Assembly (NCBI GenBank): GCA_016204605.1
Contig: JACQKK010000097.1
Location: 1-42,031 of the forward strand
Reading direction: 5' to 3'
DNA from: Candidatus Lambdaproteobacteria bacterium
GTDB lineage: Bacteria; SAR324; JACQKK01
DNA length: 42,031 bases
Positions within the stretch are counted from its first letter, which is position 1. Each line of letters starts with the position of its first letter. Shown here piece by piece: positions 1-8,741 of the stretch. The position numbers were made by a program, and so were the translations under genes. The notes under the pieces are model-generated. The model did no database searches. It had not been told where the DNA came from and worked only from the letters and a program-made list of their open reading frames with translations.

Positions 1-1
1 C

Positions 2-382
2 AGATTCGTGGTGTGCACCGGCGGCGAGCCATTGCTTCAACTCGATGCGGCGGCGGTGGATGCCCTCCATCGCCTGGGGTTCGAGGTGGCCATCGAGACC
101 AACGGCACCTGTCCGCCGCCGCCCGGGCTCGACTGGGTCTGTATGAGCCCCAAGGCCGGCACCACGCTGCGGATGACCATGGGCGACGAGCTGAAGCTGG
201 TCTACCCGCAGCCCGGGGCGGAGCCGGAGCGGTTCGCGCACCTTCAGTTCCGGTACTTCAGCCTCCAGCCGATGGACGGCCCGGATCGGGAACGGAACAC
301 GGCAGCGGCGCTCGCGTACTGCCTCCGCCACCCGCAGTGGCGCCTGAGCCTGCAAACCCACAAGCTGATCGGCCTCCGCTGA
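2..382 (+). CDS. queE: 7-carboxy-7-deazaguanine synthase QueE, C-terminal part (cut by window edge)
   Basis: Radical SAM enzyme that converts 6-carboxytetrahydropterin to 7-carboxy-7-deazaguanine in queuosine precursor synthesis (family knowledge). The visible part starts inside the barrel with VCTGGEPLLQ, the SAM-contacting GGEP motif, followed by the IETNGT strand, the CMSPKAG segment and a C-terminal LSLQTHKLIGLR close to the usual QueE ending. The N-terminal half with the CxxxCxxC cluster motif lies outside the window, so the first methionine-like codon at 8 is internal. It stops at TGA 380-382, and queD starts 10 bases later, which is the usual pathway pairing. No queC is seen in the window. 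Identification is firm because motif, length of the remaining part and neighbour all agree. Confidence 0.92.
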   Translation, partial: RFVVCTGGEPLLQLDAAAVDALHRLGFEVAIETNGTCPPPPGLDWVCMSPKAGTTLRMTMGDELKLVYPQPGAEPERFAHLQFRYFSLQPMDGPDRERNTAAALAYCLRHPQWRLSLQTHKLIGLR

Positions 383-392
383 CCGGGCACCC

Positions 393-755
393 ATGCGCAT
401 CTTCAGGGAGATGACCTTCGAAGCGGCCCACCGGCTGCCCAACGTCCCGCCGGGGCACAAGTGCGCGCGTCTGCACGGTCATTCCTATCGCGTGGAGGTG
501 CACGTCGAGGGGCCGGTGGGGGCGGAATCGGGCTGGGTGATGGATTTCGCCGACATCCAGGCGGCGTTCGCCCCGTTGCACGCGCAGCTCGATCACCAGT
601 GCCTGAACGAGGTCGAGGGGCTGGCCAACCCCACCGCCGAGCATCTCGCCCGCTGGATCTGGCGTCGGCTGCGCCCCAGCCTCGCGGGACTGTGCGAGGT
701 CGCCGTGCGCGAGACGCCGAGCTCGGGCTGTCTCTATCGCGGTGAGGACGAGTGA
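393..755 (+). CDS. queD: 6-carboxy-5,6,7,8-tetrahydropterin synthase QueD
   Basis: Zinc enzyme of the 6-pyruvoyltetrahydropterin synthase fold that makes 6-carboxytetrahydropterin from dihydroneopterin triphosphate, the substrate of QueE. The 120-aa length is normal. Zinc ligands are visible as H13 (EAAHRLP), H28 and H30 (RLHGHSY), and the candidate catalytic cysteine is C24 (GHKCARLHGH). The segment LDHQCLNE carries the second catalytic histidine, and VRETPSSGCLY is the typical C-terminal substrate-binding stretch with its glutamate. The gene follows queE by 10 bp on the same strand, so the two are probably co-transcribed. No strong Shine-Dalgarno is seen before ATG 393, consistent with translational coupling to queE. 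Confidence 0.95.
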   Translation: MRIFREMTFEAAHRLPNVPPGHKCARLHGHSYRVEVHVEGPVGAESGWVMDFADIQAAFAPLHAQLDHQCLNEVEGLANPTAEHLARWIWRRLRPSLAGLCEVAVRETPSSGCLYRGEDE

Positions 756-807
756 GCCGGCACCGGCTGCAGGCCCCGCGCGATGCGTCACCCCCACAGG
801 AGAGCCC

Positions 808-1014
808 ATGAAGATCAAGGTGATCGTGCATCAGGCCGAAGAGGGAGGCTACTGGGCTGAGGTCCCCGGCATACCGGGCTGCGCCACCGAGGGAGACACA
901 TTCGAGGAGTTGCTGCAGAACCTGTACGAGGCGGTGGAAGGGTGCCTGTCCGTCGATATTGAGCCCAGCAAGCGCAATGCGAAAGGCGCACGGGTGCTCG
1001 AAATTGCGATATGA
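808..1014 (+). CDS. hicB: HicB-type antitoxin (short form)
   Basis: A 68-aa protein beginning MKIKVIVHQAEEGGYWAEVPGIPGCATEGDTFEE, the typical partial RNase H fold of HicB antitoxins, with the hallmark GGYWAEVPGIPGC segment. The ATG at 808 is preceded by AGGAGAG at 799-805. An in-frame start at 742 would overlap queD and add unrelated residues. The stop overlaps the hicA start (ATGA, 1011-1014), so the two are translationally coupled. This is the short version without an added C-terminal DNA-binding domain, so autoregulation cannot be inferred from this chain alone. Antitoxin precedes toxin here, a known but less common order for hic loci. Role: binds and neutralises the HicA mRNA interferase. 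Confidence 0.9.
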   Translation: MKIKVIVHQAEEGGYWAEVPGIPGCATEGDTFEELLQNLYEAVEGCLSVDIEPSKRNAKGARVLEIAI

Positions 1015-1223
1015 GGGCGCTTTCCGGCAGGGAACTGGCGCGACTACTCGAACGCAACGGCTGGCGATTGCTGCGAGTCAACGGCAGTCATCACATTTAC
1101 GGCAAGAGCGGCACCGTTGTGCGCATCTCGGTGCCGATACACGGCAACAGGGCATTGAAAGCGGGTCTCCAACGCCACCTGATGGGCCTGGCGGGCCCGG
1201 CGGATTCTGATGTGGTGCGGTAA
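1011..1223 (+). CDS. hicA: HicA-type mRNA interferase toxin
   Basis: A 70-aa double-stranded-RNA-binding-fold toxin. The sequence ALSGRELARLLERNGWRLLRVNGSHHIYGK contains the family signature GSHHIY, with the catalytic histidine at residue 27 or 28. Then VRISVPIHGNRALKAGLQRHL matches the HicA P-H-G-N-x-L-K-x-G-x-L strand-helix. It starts inside the hicB stop codon (4-base overlap). HicA cleaves mRNA during stress when HicB is degraded (family knowledge). The product looks complete, with no missing key residue. No mobile-element ends are seen next to the pair, which sits between queD and glcE. Confidence 0.9.
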   Translation: MRALSGRELARLLERNGWRLLRVNGSHHIYGKSGTVVRISVPIHGNRALKAGLQRHLMGLAGPADSDVVR

Positions 1224-1280
1224 TCGCTGCGGGCGCGCCGAGCGCACCCATGACTCTCATCTGCTATCTCACCACCGGCC

Positions 1281-2477
1281 ATGCATCCTCCCACGACCGC
1301 CGCCGACGTCCAGGAGCGCATCGCGTGGGCGCTCGGCCACAGCAAGGCGCTCGAGCTCCGGGGCGGCGGCAGCAAGCGCGGCTACGGACGCACCGTCGAG
1401 GCCGCGGCCATGCTCTCGCTGGCCGGGCTCCGGGGGATCGTCACCTATGAGCCGCGCGAGCTGATCTGCGTGGTGCGCCCCGGCACGCCGCTGGTCGAGT
1501 TGGAGGCGGCGCTGGCCGCCGAGGGCCAGCAGCTCGCCTTCGAGCCGCCCCACTGGGGCGCGGCAGCCACCATCGGTGGCGCCATCGCCTGCAACCTGGC
1601 CGGCCCCCGCCGCTTCCGCGCCGGGGCGGCGCGCGATCACCTGCTCGGCTTCCAGGCGGTGTCGGGTCGCGCCGAGGTGTTCCACGGCGGCGGGCGCGTG
1701 GTGAAGAACGTCACCGGCTACGACCTGAGCAAGCTGATGTGCGGCAGCTTCGGCACGCTGGCCGCGCTCACCGAGCTGTGCCTGAAGGTGCTGCCCGCCC
1801 CCGAGACTGCGGCCACGCTGGTCGCGCCCGGGCTGGAGCGGCGGGCCGCGCTGGCCCTGCTGGGCGAGGCCGCCCGCACGCCCCACGAGCCGAGCGGGCT
1901 GGCCTGGCTGCCGGGCGGTTTGCCCCTGCCCGCCCCCGTGGCGGGTCTGGCGCCTGCCGGCTCCGGGCTGGCCCTGCTCCGCATCGAGGGGCCGGCGCCC
2001 TCGGTCGCGTACCGCGCCGGAGAGCTGGGGCGGCTCATTGCGGCCACTCACCAGGCGCCCGGACACCTGACGCTGGGGGCGGAGGCGTCGCGCGACCTGT
2101 GGCGTGCCGTGCGTGAACTGGAGCCGCTCGCGCTGCGCGTCGGCGAGCGCCTGTGGCGGCTCTCCCTCCCCGCCACGGCCGCGGAGCTGGCGCTGCAAGC
2201 GCTGGAGCGCGAGGGGCCAGCGCGGGTGCTGGTGGATTGGGGCGGAGCGCTGGTGTGGGCGATCCTGCCGGCAGGCGTCGCGGGCGGGCGCGTCCACGCC
2301 ATCGCCGCGGAGGCGGGCGGCCACGCCCGCCTGCTGCGCGCCGCCGAGCCCCCCGAGCCGGGGCTCGACGTGTTCGCGCCGCTCTCGCCCGGCCAGCGCC
2401 TGCTGCACCAGAATCTGAAGCGCGCGTTCGATCCCCAGCGCCTGCTGAATCCGGGTCGGATGTACGCGGAAATTTGA
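1281..2477 (+). CDS. glcE: Glycolate oxidase FAD-binding subunit GlcE-like
   Basis: A 398-aa protein of the FAD-binding PCMH/vanillyl-alcohol-oxidase fold. Residues about 20-60 carry the ELRGGGSKRGYGR FAD pyrophosphate loop, about 95-125 the PPHWGAAATIGGAIACNLAGPRRFRAGAARDHLLG region, and about 145-165 VVKNVTGYDLSKLMCGSFGTLAALTELCLKVLP, all typical of GlcE. The C-terminal RLLHQNLKRAFDPQRLLNPGRMY is the conserved ending. In known systems GlcE works with GlcD and the iron-sulfur subunit GlcF to oxidise glycolate to glyoxylate at the membrane. Here neither partner is adjacent: hicA lies upstream and metF converges downstream, so any glcD or glcF must be elsewhere. ATG 1281 was chosen because homology begins there. 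A perfect hairpin (2536-2563) follows. Confidence 0.85.
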   Translation: MHPPTTAADVQERIAWALGHSKALELRGGGSKRGYGRTVEAAAMLSLAGLRGIVTYEPRELICVVRPGTPLVELEAALAAEGQQLAFEPPHWGAAATIGGAIACNLAGPRRFRAGAARDHLLGFQAVSGRAEVFHGGGRVVKNVTGYDLSKLMCGSFGTLAALTELCLKVLPAPETAATLVAPGLERRAALALLGEAARTPHEPSGLAWLPGGLPLPAPVAGLAPAGSGLALLRIEGPAPSVAYRAGELGRLIAATHQAPGHLTLGAEASRDLWRAVRELEPLALRVGERLWRLSLPATAAELALQALEREGPARVLVDWGGALVWAILPAGVAGGRVHAIAAEAGGHARLLRAAEPPEPGLDVFAPLSPGQRLLHQNLKRAFDPQRLLNPGRMYAEI

Positions 2478-2765
2478 TTCGAGACCTCCGAATAACCCTC
2501 GGCTTCGGCGCCCCGCGCGGCCTCACCCTCCCCGGCCCTCCCTCTCCAGGTGGAGAGGGAGGGTGTCCTGAACCAGCCCCTGGAGCCTTTCACAGCCTCT
2601 CTCCCTCCGGAGAAAGGCGCGCCAGCGCGAGGCGGCGGGGATGAGGTCGCCGGGGCGATCCGCCCCGGTCAGGGATTGATTGGAGGTCTCAATTCCGATC
2701 CCAGATCGACCGGGCAATGCCCACCTGCTCCGCGCCATCGGCACAACGGCCGGACAGCGTTGCCG
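2478..2765. repeat. Intergenic GC-rich hairpin repeat (family member 1)
   Basis: This gap between convergent glcE and metF carries no credible gene. It holds a perfect 12-bp stem: CCCTCCCTCTCC at 2536-2547, a 4-base loop, and GGAGAGGGAGGG at 2552-2563. A second, weaker motif follows around 2598-2650 (CTCTCTCCCTCCGGAG and GGGGATGAGG). The same words recur in many other gaps of the window (24760-24885, 28451-28710, 33800-33980, 36300-36410, 37790-37850), so this is a dispersed repeat. It could also help transcription end between the convergent genes, but no T-run follows. Confidence 0.7.
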
Positions 2766-3659
2766 CTACAGGGGCTCGCCGGAGACGATGCGCTGCCGGC
2801 CGCGCAGCAGGGGCTCGACGCTGCGGATGGCCTCGACGCGATTGAGGGCGTACAGGTGGATGCCATCGATATCTTCCGCCAGCAGTCCCTCGATCTGCCG
2901 GAGGGCGAAGTCGAGCCCGAAGGCGGCCGAGCCCGCGCGGTCGTCCCCGAAGCGCTCGAGCCCGGCCAGCAGGGCGCGCGGCACCTTGGCGCCGCAGGTG
3001 GCGGCGAAGCGGCCGATCTGCTCCGCCGAGAGCGCCGGCAGGATGCCCGCCTCGATCGGCACGGCGATCCCCGCCTGGCGCAGCCGCTCGCGCCAGCGCA
3101 GGAACTCGGCGTTGTCGAGGAAGAACTGCGAGATGATGAAGTCGGCCCCGGCGTTGGCCTTCTCGACCAGGAAGCGCAGGTCCGTGTCGAGGTCCGGGGC
3201 TTCGGGATGGCCCTCCGGGTAGCCGGCCACGGCGATGCAGAAGTTGTCGTGGGCGCGGATTTCGCGCACCAGCTCGATGGCGTGGCGGAAGCCGCCCGGC
3301 GGCGGCGTGAACCCCGGCTGCCCCTGGGGGGGATCGCCGCGCAGCGCGACGACGTTCTCGATGCCTGCGGCCTTGAGCTGGGTGAGCAGGGTGCCCACCT
3401 CGGCGTGGGTGTGCGCCACGCAGGTCAGGTGGGCCGCCACCTGGAGCCCGAGCCGGTTGCGGATGTACGAACACACGTCGAGCGTGCCCTGGCGCGTGCT
3501 GCCGCCCGCCCCGTAGGTCACGGAGATGTACTCGGGCGCGAAGGTGCGGATCTCCCACAGCTTGGCCTTGAGGGCATCCACACCCTTGGGGGTCTTGGGC
3601 GGGAACAGCTCGATCGAGAACAGCGGCCGGTAGATATCGAACAGCTCGCGGATGCGCAT
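2766..3659 (-). CDS. metF: 5,10-methylenetetrahydrofolate reductase MetF
   Basis: A 297-aa TIM-barrel flavoenzyme that reduces methylene-THF to methyl-THF for methionine synthesis. Visible signatures are FSIELFPPKTPKG near residue 15 (catalytic Glu and folate contact), ISVTYGAGGSTRQGT around 45, HLTCVAHT around 78, NVVALRGDPPQG around 100 (flavin contact), GADFIISQFFLD around 170-180, and HLYALNR near the end. The ATG at 3659 was chosen because the homologous MRIRELFDIYRPLFSIELFPPK begins there. The reading frame stays open far upstream only because it is antisense to the amidase gene. It converges on glcE and diverges from the amidase. No SAM or SAH riboswitch could be recognised in the 300 bases upstream. 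Confidence 0.94.
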   Translation of the reverse strand: MRIRELFDIYRPLFSIELFPPKTPKGVDALKAKLWEIRTFAPEYISVTYGAGGSTRQGTLDVCSYIRNRLGLQVAAHLTCVAHTHAEVGTLLTQLKAAGIENVVALRGDPPQGQPGFTPPPGGFRHAIELVREIRAHDNFCIAVAGYPEGHPEAPDLDTDLRFLVEKANAGADFIISQFFLDNAEFLRWRERLRQAGIAVPIEAGILPALSAEQIGRFAATCGAKVPRALLAGLERFGDDRAGSAAFGLDFALRQIEGLLAEDIDGIHLYALNRVEAIRSVEPLLRGRQRIVSGEPL

Positions 3660-3962
3660 GCAACCTGCTCCGGTCAGTTCCGATCGGGCGCGCCATAGGG
3701 CGCGCGGCGCGACGGGAGGCCTTGCCTGTCCGCGTCTCACGCGGTGGGCGGCATTCTCCCCCGGCGCGCCGGATTTTTCAAACCGCGGCGTCGCCCACGG
3801 AGCGTCTCCGCCGGGCCGGTGCGCGGCGGCGCGGCATCCCGTGCCACGTTGCGGTTTCCTTTCTCGCGCGGATCGGGTTACATAGAGTCTCGGCCCGGCT
3901 GAGCGGGGAGGGAACCCCGACGGGCTGCAGTTCGGACGCGCGACGCTCCAGGGAAGGACGCG
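3660..3962. other. Divergent intergenic region metF / amidase
   Basis: About 300 bases between the divergently transcribed metF and amidase genes, without a credible ORF. It is GC-rich and contains a short palindrome, CGGCGCGCCGG, around 3762-3772. The stretch GGGTTACATAGAGTC at about 3875-3889 is the only AT-richer stretch that could serve as a -10 region for the amidase, but no good -35 lies at the right distance. I did not recognise a riboswitch or operator. Confidence 0.4.
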
Positions 3963-5669
3963 ATGATCGGCCTGCGGATGGCCCCGATCCGGGCGCCCAC
4001 GCTGCTGGCGCTGCTGGCGCTGCTGTGGACGGGCACGGCCCTCGCCGTCGAGTTCGGCGCAGGCGATGCACGTATGCGAGTTTACTGGTGGAAGGGCACG
4101 CTGGTGGTGGGGGTGTATCCGCTGCCGCAGGAGGGCTACATCCAGATCGCGCGCCGCGTGATGGAGCAGCCCGACCGGTACGCCGACATCGCCGCCATGA
4201 ACGACAACCGCCCCGTCCAGGAGGGGCGGCAGATCAACTTTCCCCTCCACACCCTCAAGCTGGCCCTGCGGGGCGACGCCCTGCGGGCGATGTATCCCAA
4301 CGACGAGCTGGCGGAGCGCGGCTGGGCCCACACCGTCAGCGACCCGCTGGAAACGCTGATCGCCCTCACCGAGGCGTACACCGGCTCGCGCGGACGCTTC
4401 AAGCAGCTCGCCGCCTACAACCGCATCCGCGACGCGGACCGGCTCAAGCGCGGCCAGGAGATCGTCATTCCGCTCGAGTGGATTCCCGACGAGCTGGGGT
4501 TCCGCCCGCTGGCGGTCAAACCGCCCCTCAAGCTGGAGCGCGACCCGGCCACCGGCGAGGCCTACGTCACCTATGCGCTGCGGCCCGACGAGACGCTGTA
4601 CTCGCTCTTGATCCGCTTCACCGACCGCGAGCGGGCGGAGGAGATTCAGCGCATGGCGGACATCATGCTCAAGCTGAACCGCATCTCCAGCATGACGCGG
4701 GTGCCTTCCGGCAAGCCCCTGCGCATCCCGCTGGAGTGGATCAGCGAAGACTACCTCGTGCAGAAGGCCAGGCCGCAGCCCGCCCCGCCGCCCGCGGCCG
4801 TGCCGCCGCGGCGCCCGCGCTTCTACGAGCCGATCCACGTGGTGGTGGACCCCGGCCACGGCGGCATCGATACGGGCGCCGTGTACGGCAGCCGCCGCAC
4901 GGGCGACCGCGTGTACGAGCACGACGTGGTGTACGACATCGCGCTGCGGCTGCAAGCGCTGCTGCGGGCCAAGGGCTACCAGGTCTATCCCACCGTGCAG
5001 AATCCGCAGCAGCCCACGCCGGTCGAGAAGCTGCCCATCCCCACGCGGCGGGTGGCCGAGGTGCTGGTGACGCCGCACTACCCGATCCAGCGCGCCAGCG
5101 TGGGCGTCAACATGCGCGTGTACCTGATCGACTCGATCTACCAGGGGCTGCTGCGGCGCGGCGTCCCGCCCGAAAACGTGCTGCTCGTGAGCATCCACGG
5201 CGATGCGCTGGCCCCGACGCTGCGCGGGGCCATGGTCTACTACCCCGACTACCGGCTGCGCGGCCACGAGTTCCGGCCGCAGGGCCGCGTGTACCGCGTG
5301 CGCCAGGAGGCCATCCCCGCCGCCATCCGCTTCCAGCCCCAGGAGATGGAGGACGCGCACGCGCAGAGCCGCCAGCTCGCGGAGGATATGCTGGCCGGGC
5401 TGCGGGGGCTGAACGTGGTCACCAGCAGCCGCAAGCCCCTCCGCTCCTACTACTACCGCGACGGTGAGCGCACGCTCCCCGCCGTGCTCCGTTTCAGCAG
5501 GATTCCGCAATCGGTGCTGGTGGAGGTGGCCAACCTCAACAACCGCGAGGATCGGCAGGCCATCTTGCGGGCCGCGAACCGCCAGCGCATCGCCCAGGGC
5601 CTTGCCGACGCGGTGGACCGCTACCGCAACCGCCAGGCGGCCCTGGCCCTCTCCCGGCGCGCGGGGTAG
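3963..5669 (+). CDS. Periplasmic LysM-containing N-acetylmuramoyl-L-alanine amidase
   Basis: A 568-aa secreted peptidoglycan hydrolase of the zinc amidase_3 family. A signal peptide with hydrophobic core TLLALLALLWTGTALA (about 14-29) is followed by two LysM-like modules (about 125-180 and 200-262, ending in IVIPLEWIP and LRIPLEWIS). A Pro-rich linker (QPAPPPAAVPPRRP) leads to the catalytic domain from about 290: VVVDPGHGGIDTGA with zinc ligand H299, the second-ligand region YEHDVVYDIA, and VSIHGDA. The last catalytic glutamate is in VLVEVANLNNREDRQ. Unlike classical AmiC, the domain has long insertions between the zinc motifs, such as the FRPQGRVYRVRQEA segment. ATG 3963 follows GGGAAGGAC. 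It would cleave septal or side-wall peptidoglycan; activation partners are not visible. Confidence 0.85.
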   Translation: MIGLRMAPIRAPTLLALLALLWTGTALAVEFGAGDARMRVYWWKGTLVVGVYPLPQEGYIQIARRVMEQPDRYADIAAMNDNRPVQEGRQINFPLHTLKLALRGDALRAMYPNDELAERGWAHTVSDPLETLIALTEAYTGSRGRFKQLAAYNRIRDADRLKRGQEIVIPLEWIPDELGFRPLAVKPPLKLERDPATGEAYVTYALRPDETLYSLLIRFTDRERAEEIQRMADIMLKLNRISSMTRVPSGKPLRIPLEWISEDYLVQKARPQPAPPPAAVPPRRPRFYEPIHVVVDPGHGGIDTGAVYGSRRTGDRVYEHDVVYDIALRLQALLRAKGYQVYPTVQNPQQPTPVEKLPIPTRRVAEVLVTPHYPIQRASVGVNMRVYLIDSIYQGLLRRGVPPENVLLVSIHGDALAPTLRGAMVYYPDYRLRGHEFRPQGRVYRVRQEAIPAAIRFQPQEMEDAHAQSRQLAEDMLAGLRGLNVVTSSRKPLRSYYYRDGERTLPAVLRFSRIPQSVLVEVANLNNREDRQAILRAANRQRIAQGLADAVDRYRNRQAALALSRRAG

Positions 5670-5815
5670 CTTCTGTTCAGGCCATGGCGCCCCTTGTCAG
5701 CCTGGTCGGGCCCGTGACACGATCGGATTCCGCGCGGCAGGGCCTCGCGCTCCGCAGCGCGGGCGCAGGCACTGGCCGGTCGAAGGCTTCGAGTCGAGTG
5801 GCACGAGGGTTCCCG

Positions 5816-7321
<1,506 letters not shown>

Positions 7322-7460
7322 CGGGGAAAACCGTCACTGGCGCACAATTTCCCCTCTGCACGGAAAGAGCAGAGTTAGGGAAAGGTGCGGTTTCAATCTC
7401 TTCGGGTCCGATTCCCCGCCGCTTGCGGCGTCAAGTAGTTTGGCTTTTGCAGTGCGGATA

Positions 7461-7480
7461 CCCCGCCCCTTGGGGCGGGG
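7461..7480. terminator. Perfect hairpin between convergent cysS and the TPR gene
   Basis: A 20-base perfect inverted repeat (CCCCGCCCCT followed by its complement) in the gap between cysS (plus) and the secreted TPR gene (minus). A second short stem, CGCCGC-TT-GCGGCG, lies at 7417-7430. There is no clear U-tract on either side, so a bidirectional intrinsic terminator is plausible but not proven. It could also be a dispersed repeat. Confidence 0.45.
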
Positions 7481-7487
7481 TAGTTCA

Positions 7488-8585
7488 TTACTCCGGGTTC
7501 TGAAGCAGCCAATCGCATGTCGCCTGGTCGCCCAGTTGGCATGCCTTGCGCCAGTCGCGGTAGGCTTGCGCCGGTTGCCCGCGGCCCTGGTGCGCGTTGC
7601 CTCGGTTTCTATACGGGATCAAGTTGTTTGGGTCGAGCCGGATTGCTTGGTCGAAGTCTGCAATTGCACGCTCGTACTGCCTCATGTTGTTGTACGAGAT
7701 GCCCCTGTTGCTGTAAACAGCGGCGGCGTTGAGCCCGAGCCGGATCGCTTGGCCGTGATCCTGAATCGCACGCTCGTGCTGCTTCAGCTCGTCGTACGCG
7801 GAGCCTCGGTTGCCATACGCCTGGGCGTAGTTGGGATCGAGCCGGAGGGCCTGGTCGAAGTCCTGGATCGCCCGCTCGGGTTGTCCGTGGTGCAGGTACA
7901 CGACGCCCCGGTTGTTATAAGCCTCGACGAAGGTGGAATCCAGTCGAATGGCCTCCGAGTAGTTGGAGGCAGCTTGTTCGGGGTCCGTGTAGCCCCCCTG
8001 CCCATCCCCCAACGCATGGCCTTTGTCGTACCAATCTCGCGCCGTTAACTGCCTGGTGTTGGTTTGCACGTCCCCTCGCAACGCCGCCTTCTCCGCCTCG
8101 GTGATGTTCTCCATAACCGCAATCCGGCGCTCCAGAGCCGACAGTTGCTCCAACAACTGCTTCTCGCGCTTGGTGTTGGCATTGGCCTCTGCCAATCGTT
8201 GGCGATCCGCCAGGAACGCGCGGATGCGTTCGGCGAGCCCGGCGTTGTCCACGCGCACCTCGGCCACCACGCGGATGCCGAAGGTGTCGCCCGCCACAAA
8301 CCGCTGCTCCTCGATCACGCGGGTCTGGACGATGCCGCTGGCGAGAGCTGTCACGTCATCCTTGGCCAGGGCGTAGCTCTTCACCTCGCTGAGGCTTTCG
8401 AACCAGGTGCCCGCCTCCTCCAGGGCATCGCGCTTGGCCTTGGCGATTGCGGCGGCGCGGGCGTCATCCAGCGACTGCGCGCTGCCCATAATCTGCCGCA
8501 CTTCCCTGCGGAAAGTCTGCACCTGGGCGGCTGCGAGAACCGGAAGCGCCAGCAGGGCCACGAGCACAAGTATCGAAAGGCGCAT
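7488..8585 (-). CDS. Secreted protein with LPP20/FlgO-like N-terminal domain and TPR repeats
   Basis: A 365-aa protein. ATG 8585 has a strong AGGAGG upstream (minus strand) and opens a clear signal peptide, MRLSILVLVALLALPVLAAAQ, so it is exported. An earlier in-frame start at 8708 would bury this signal. Residues about 25-130 (AAIAKAKRDALEEAGTWFES through GIRVVAEVRVDNAGL) resemble the small alpha/beta domain of LPP20/FlgO-type envelope proteins. A coiled-coil stretch follows (about 135-175). Four consecutive TPRs fill about 195-330 (AYNNRGVVYLHHGQPERAIQDF, AYGNRGSAYDELKQHERAIQDH and so on), and the C-terminal YRDWRKACQLGD is Sel1/TPR-like. It is probably a periplasmic protein-interaction factor; no enzyme signature is seen. 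The specific function is unknown. Confidence 0.75.
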   Translation of the reverse strand: MRLSILVLVALLALPVLAAAQVQTFRREVRQIMGSAQSLDDARAAAIAKAKRDALEEAGTWFESLSEVKSYALAKDDVTALASGIVQTRVIEEQRFVAGDTFGIRVVAEVRVDNAGLAERIRAFLADRQRLAEANANTKREKQLLEQLSALERRIAVMENITEAEKAALRGDVQTNTRQLTARDWYDKGHALGDGQGGYTDPEQAASNYSEAIRLDSTFVEAYNNRGVVYLHHGQPERAIQDFDQALRLDPNYAQAYGNRGSAYDELKQHERAIQDHGQAIRLGLNAAAVYSNRGISYNNMRQYERAIADFDQAIRLDPNNLIPYRNRGNAHQGRGQPAQAYRDWRKACQLGDQATCDWLLQNPE

Positions 8586-8741
8586 GGGAGCCTCCTCTGC
8601 GTCGGGACAAGAGGCAATGAGGCCAGCGTTACTGCTTCTTGTACGCCACGCGGATGTGGGGTCGCAATGGCGGAACAAGTAAAGGGGAAGGTGTCTGGAG
8701 GCGTTCAACTGCAGGCAGCGATAGCTTCCATCGGCATCGCC

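Noticed and set aside
3660..3962. SAM or SAH riboswitch upstream of metF
   Set aside because: I could not find the conserved core of either aptamer on the minus strand.
3660..5510. Very long minus-strand frame continuous with metF and antisense to the amidase
   Set aside because: It is His/Val/Arg/Gly-rich translated antisense of a well-supported gene; metF homology begins only at ATG 3659.
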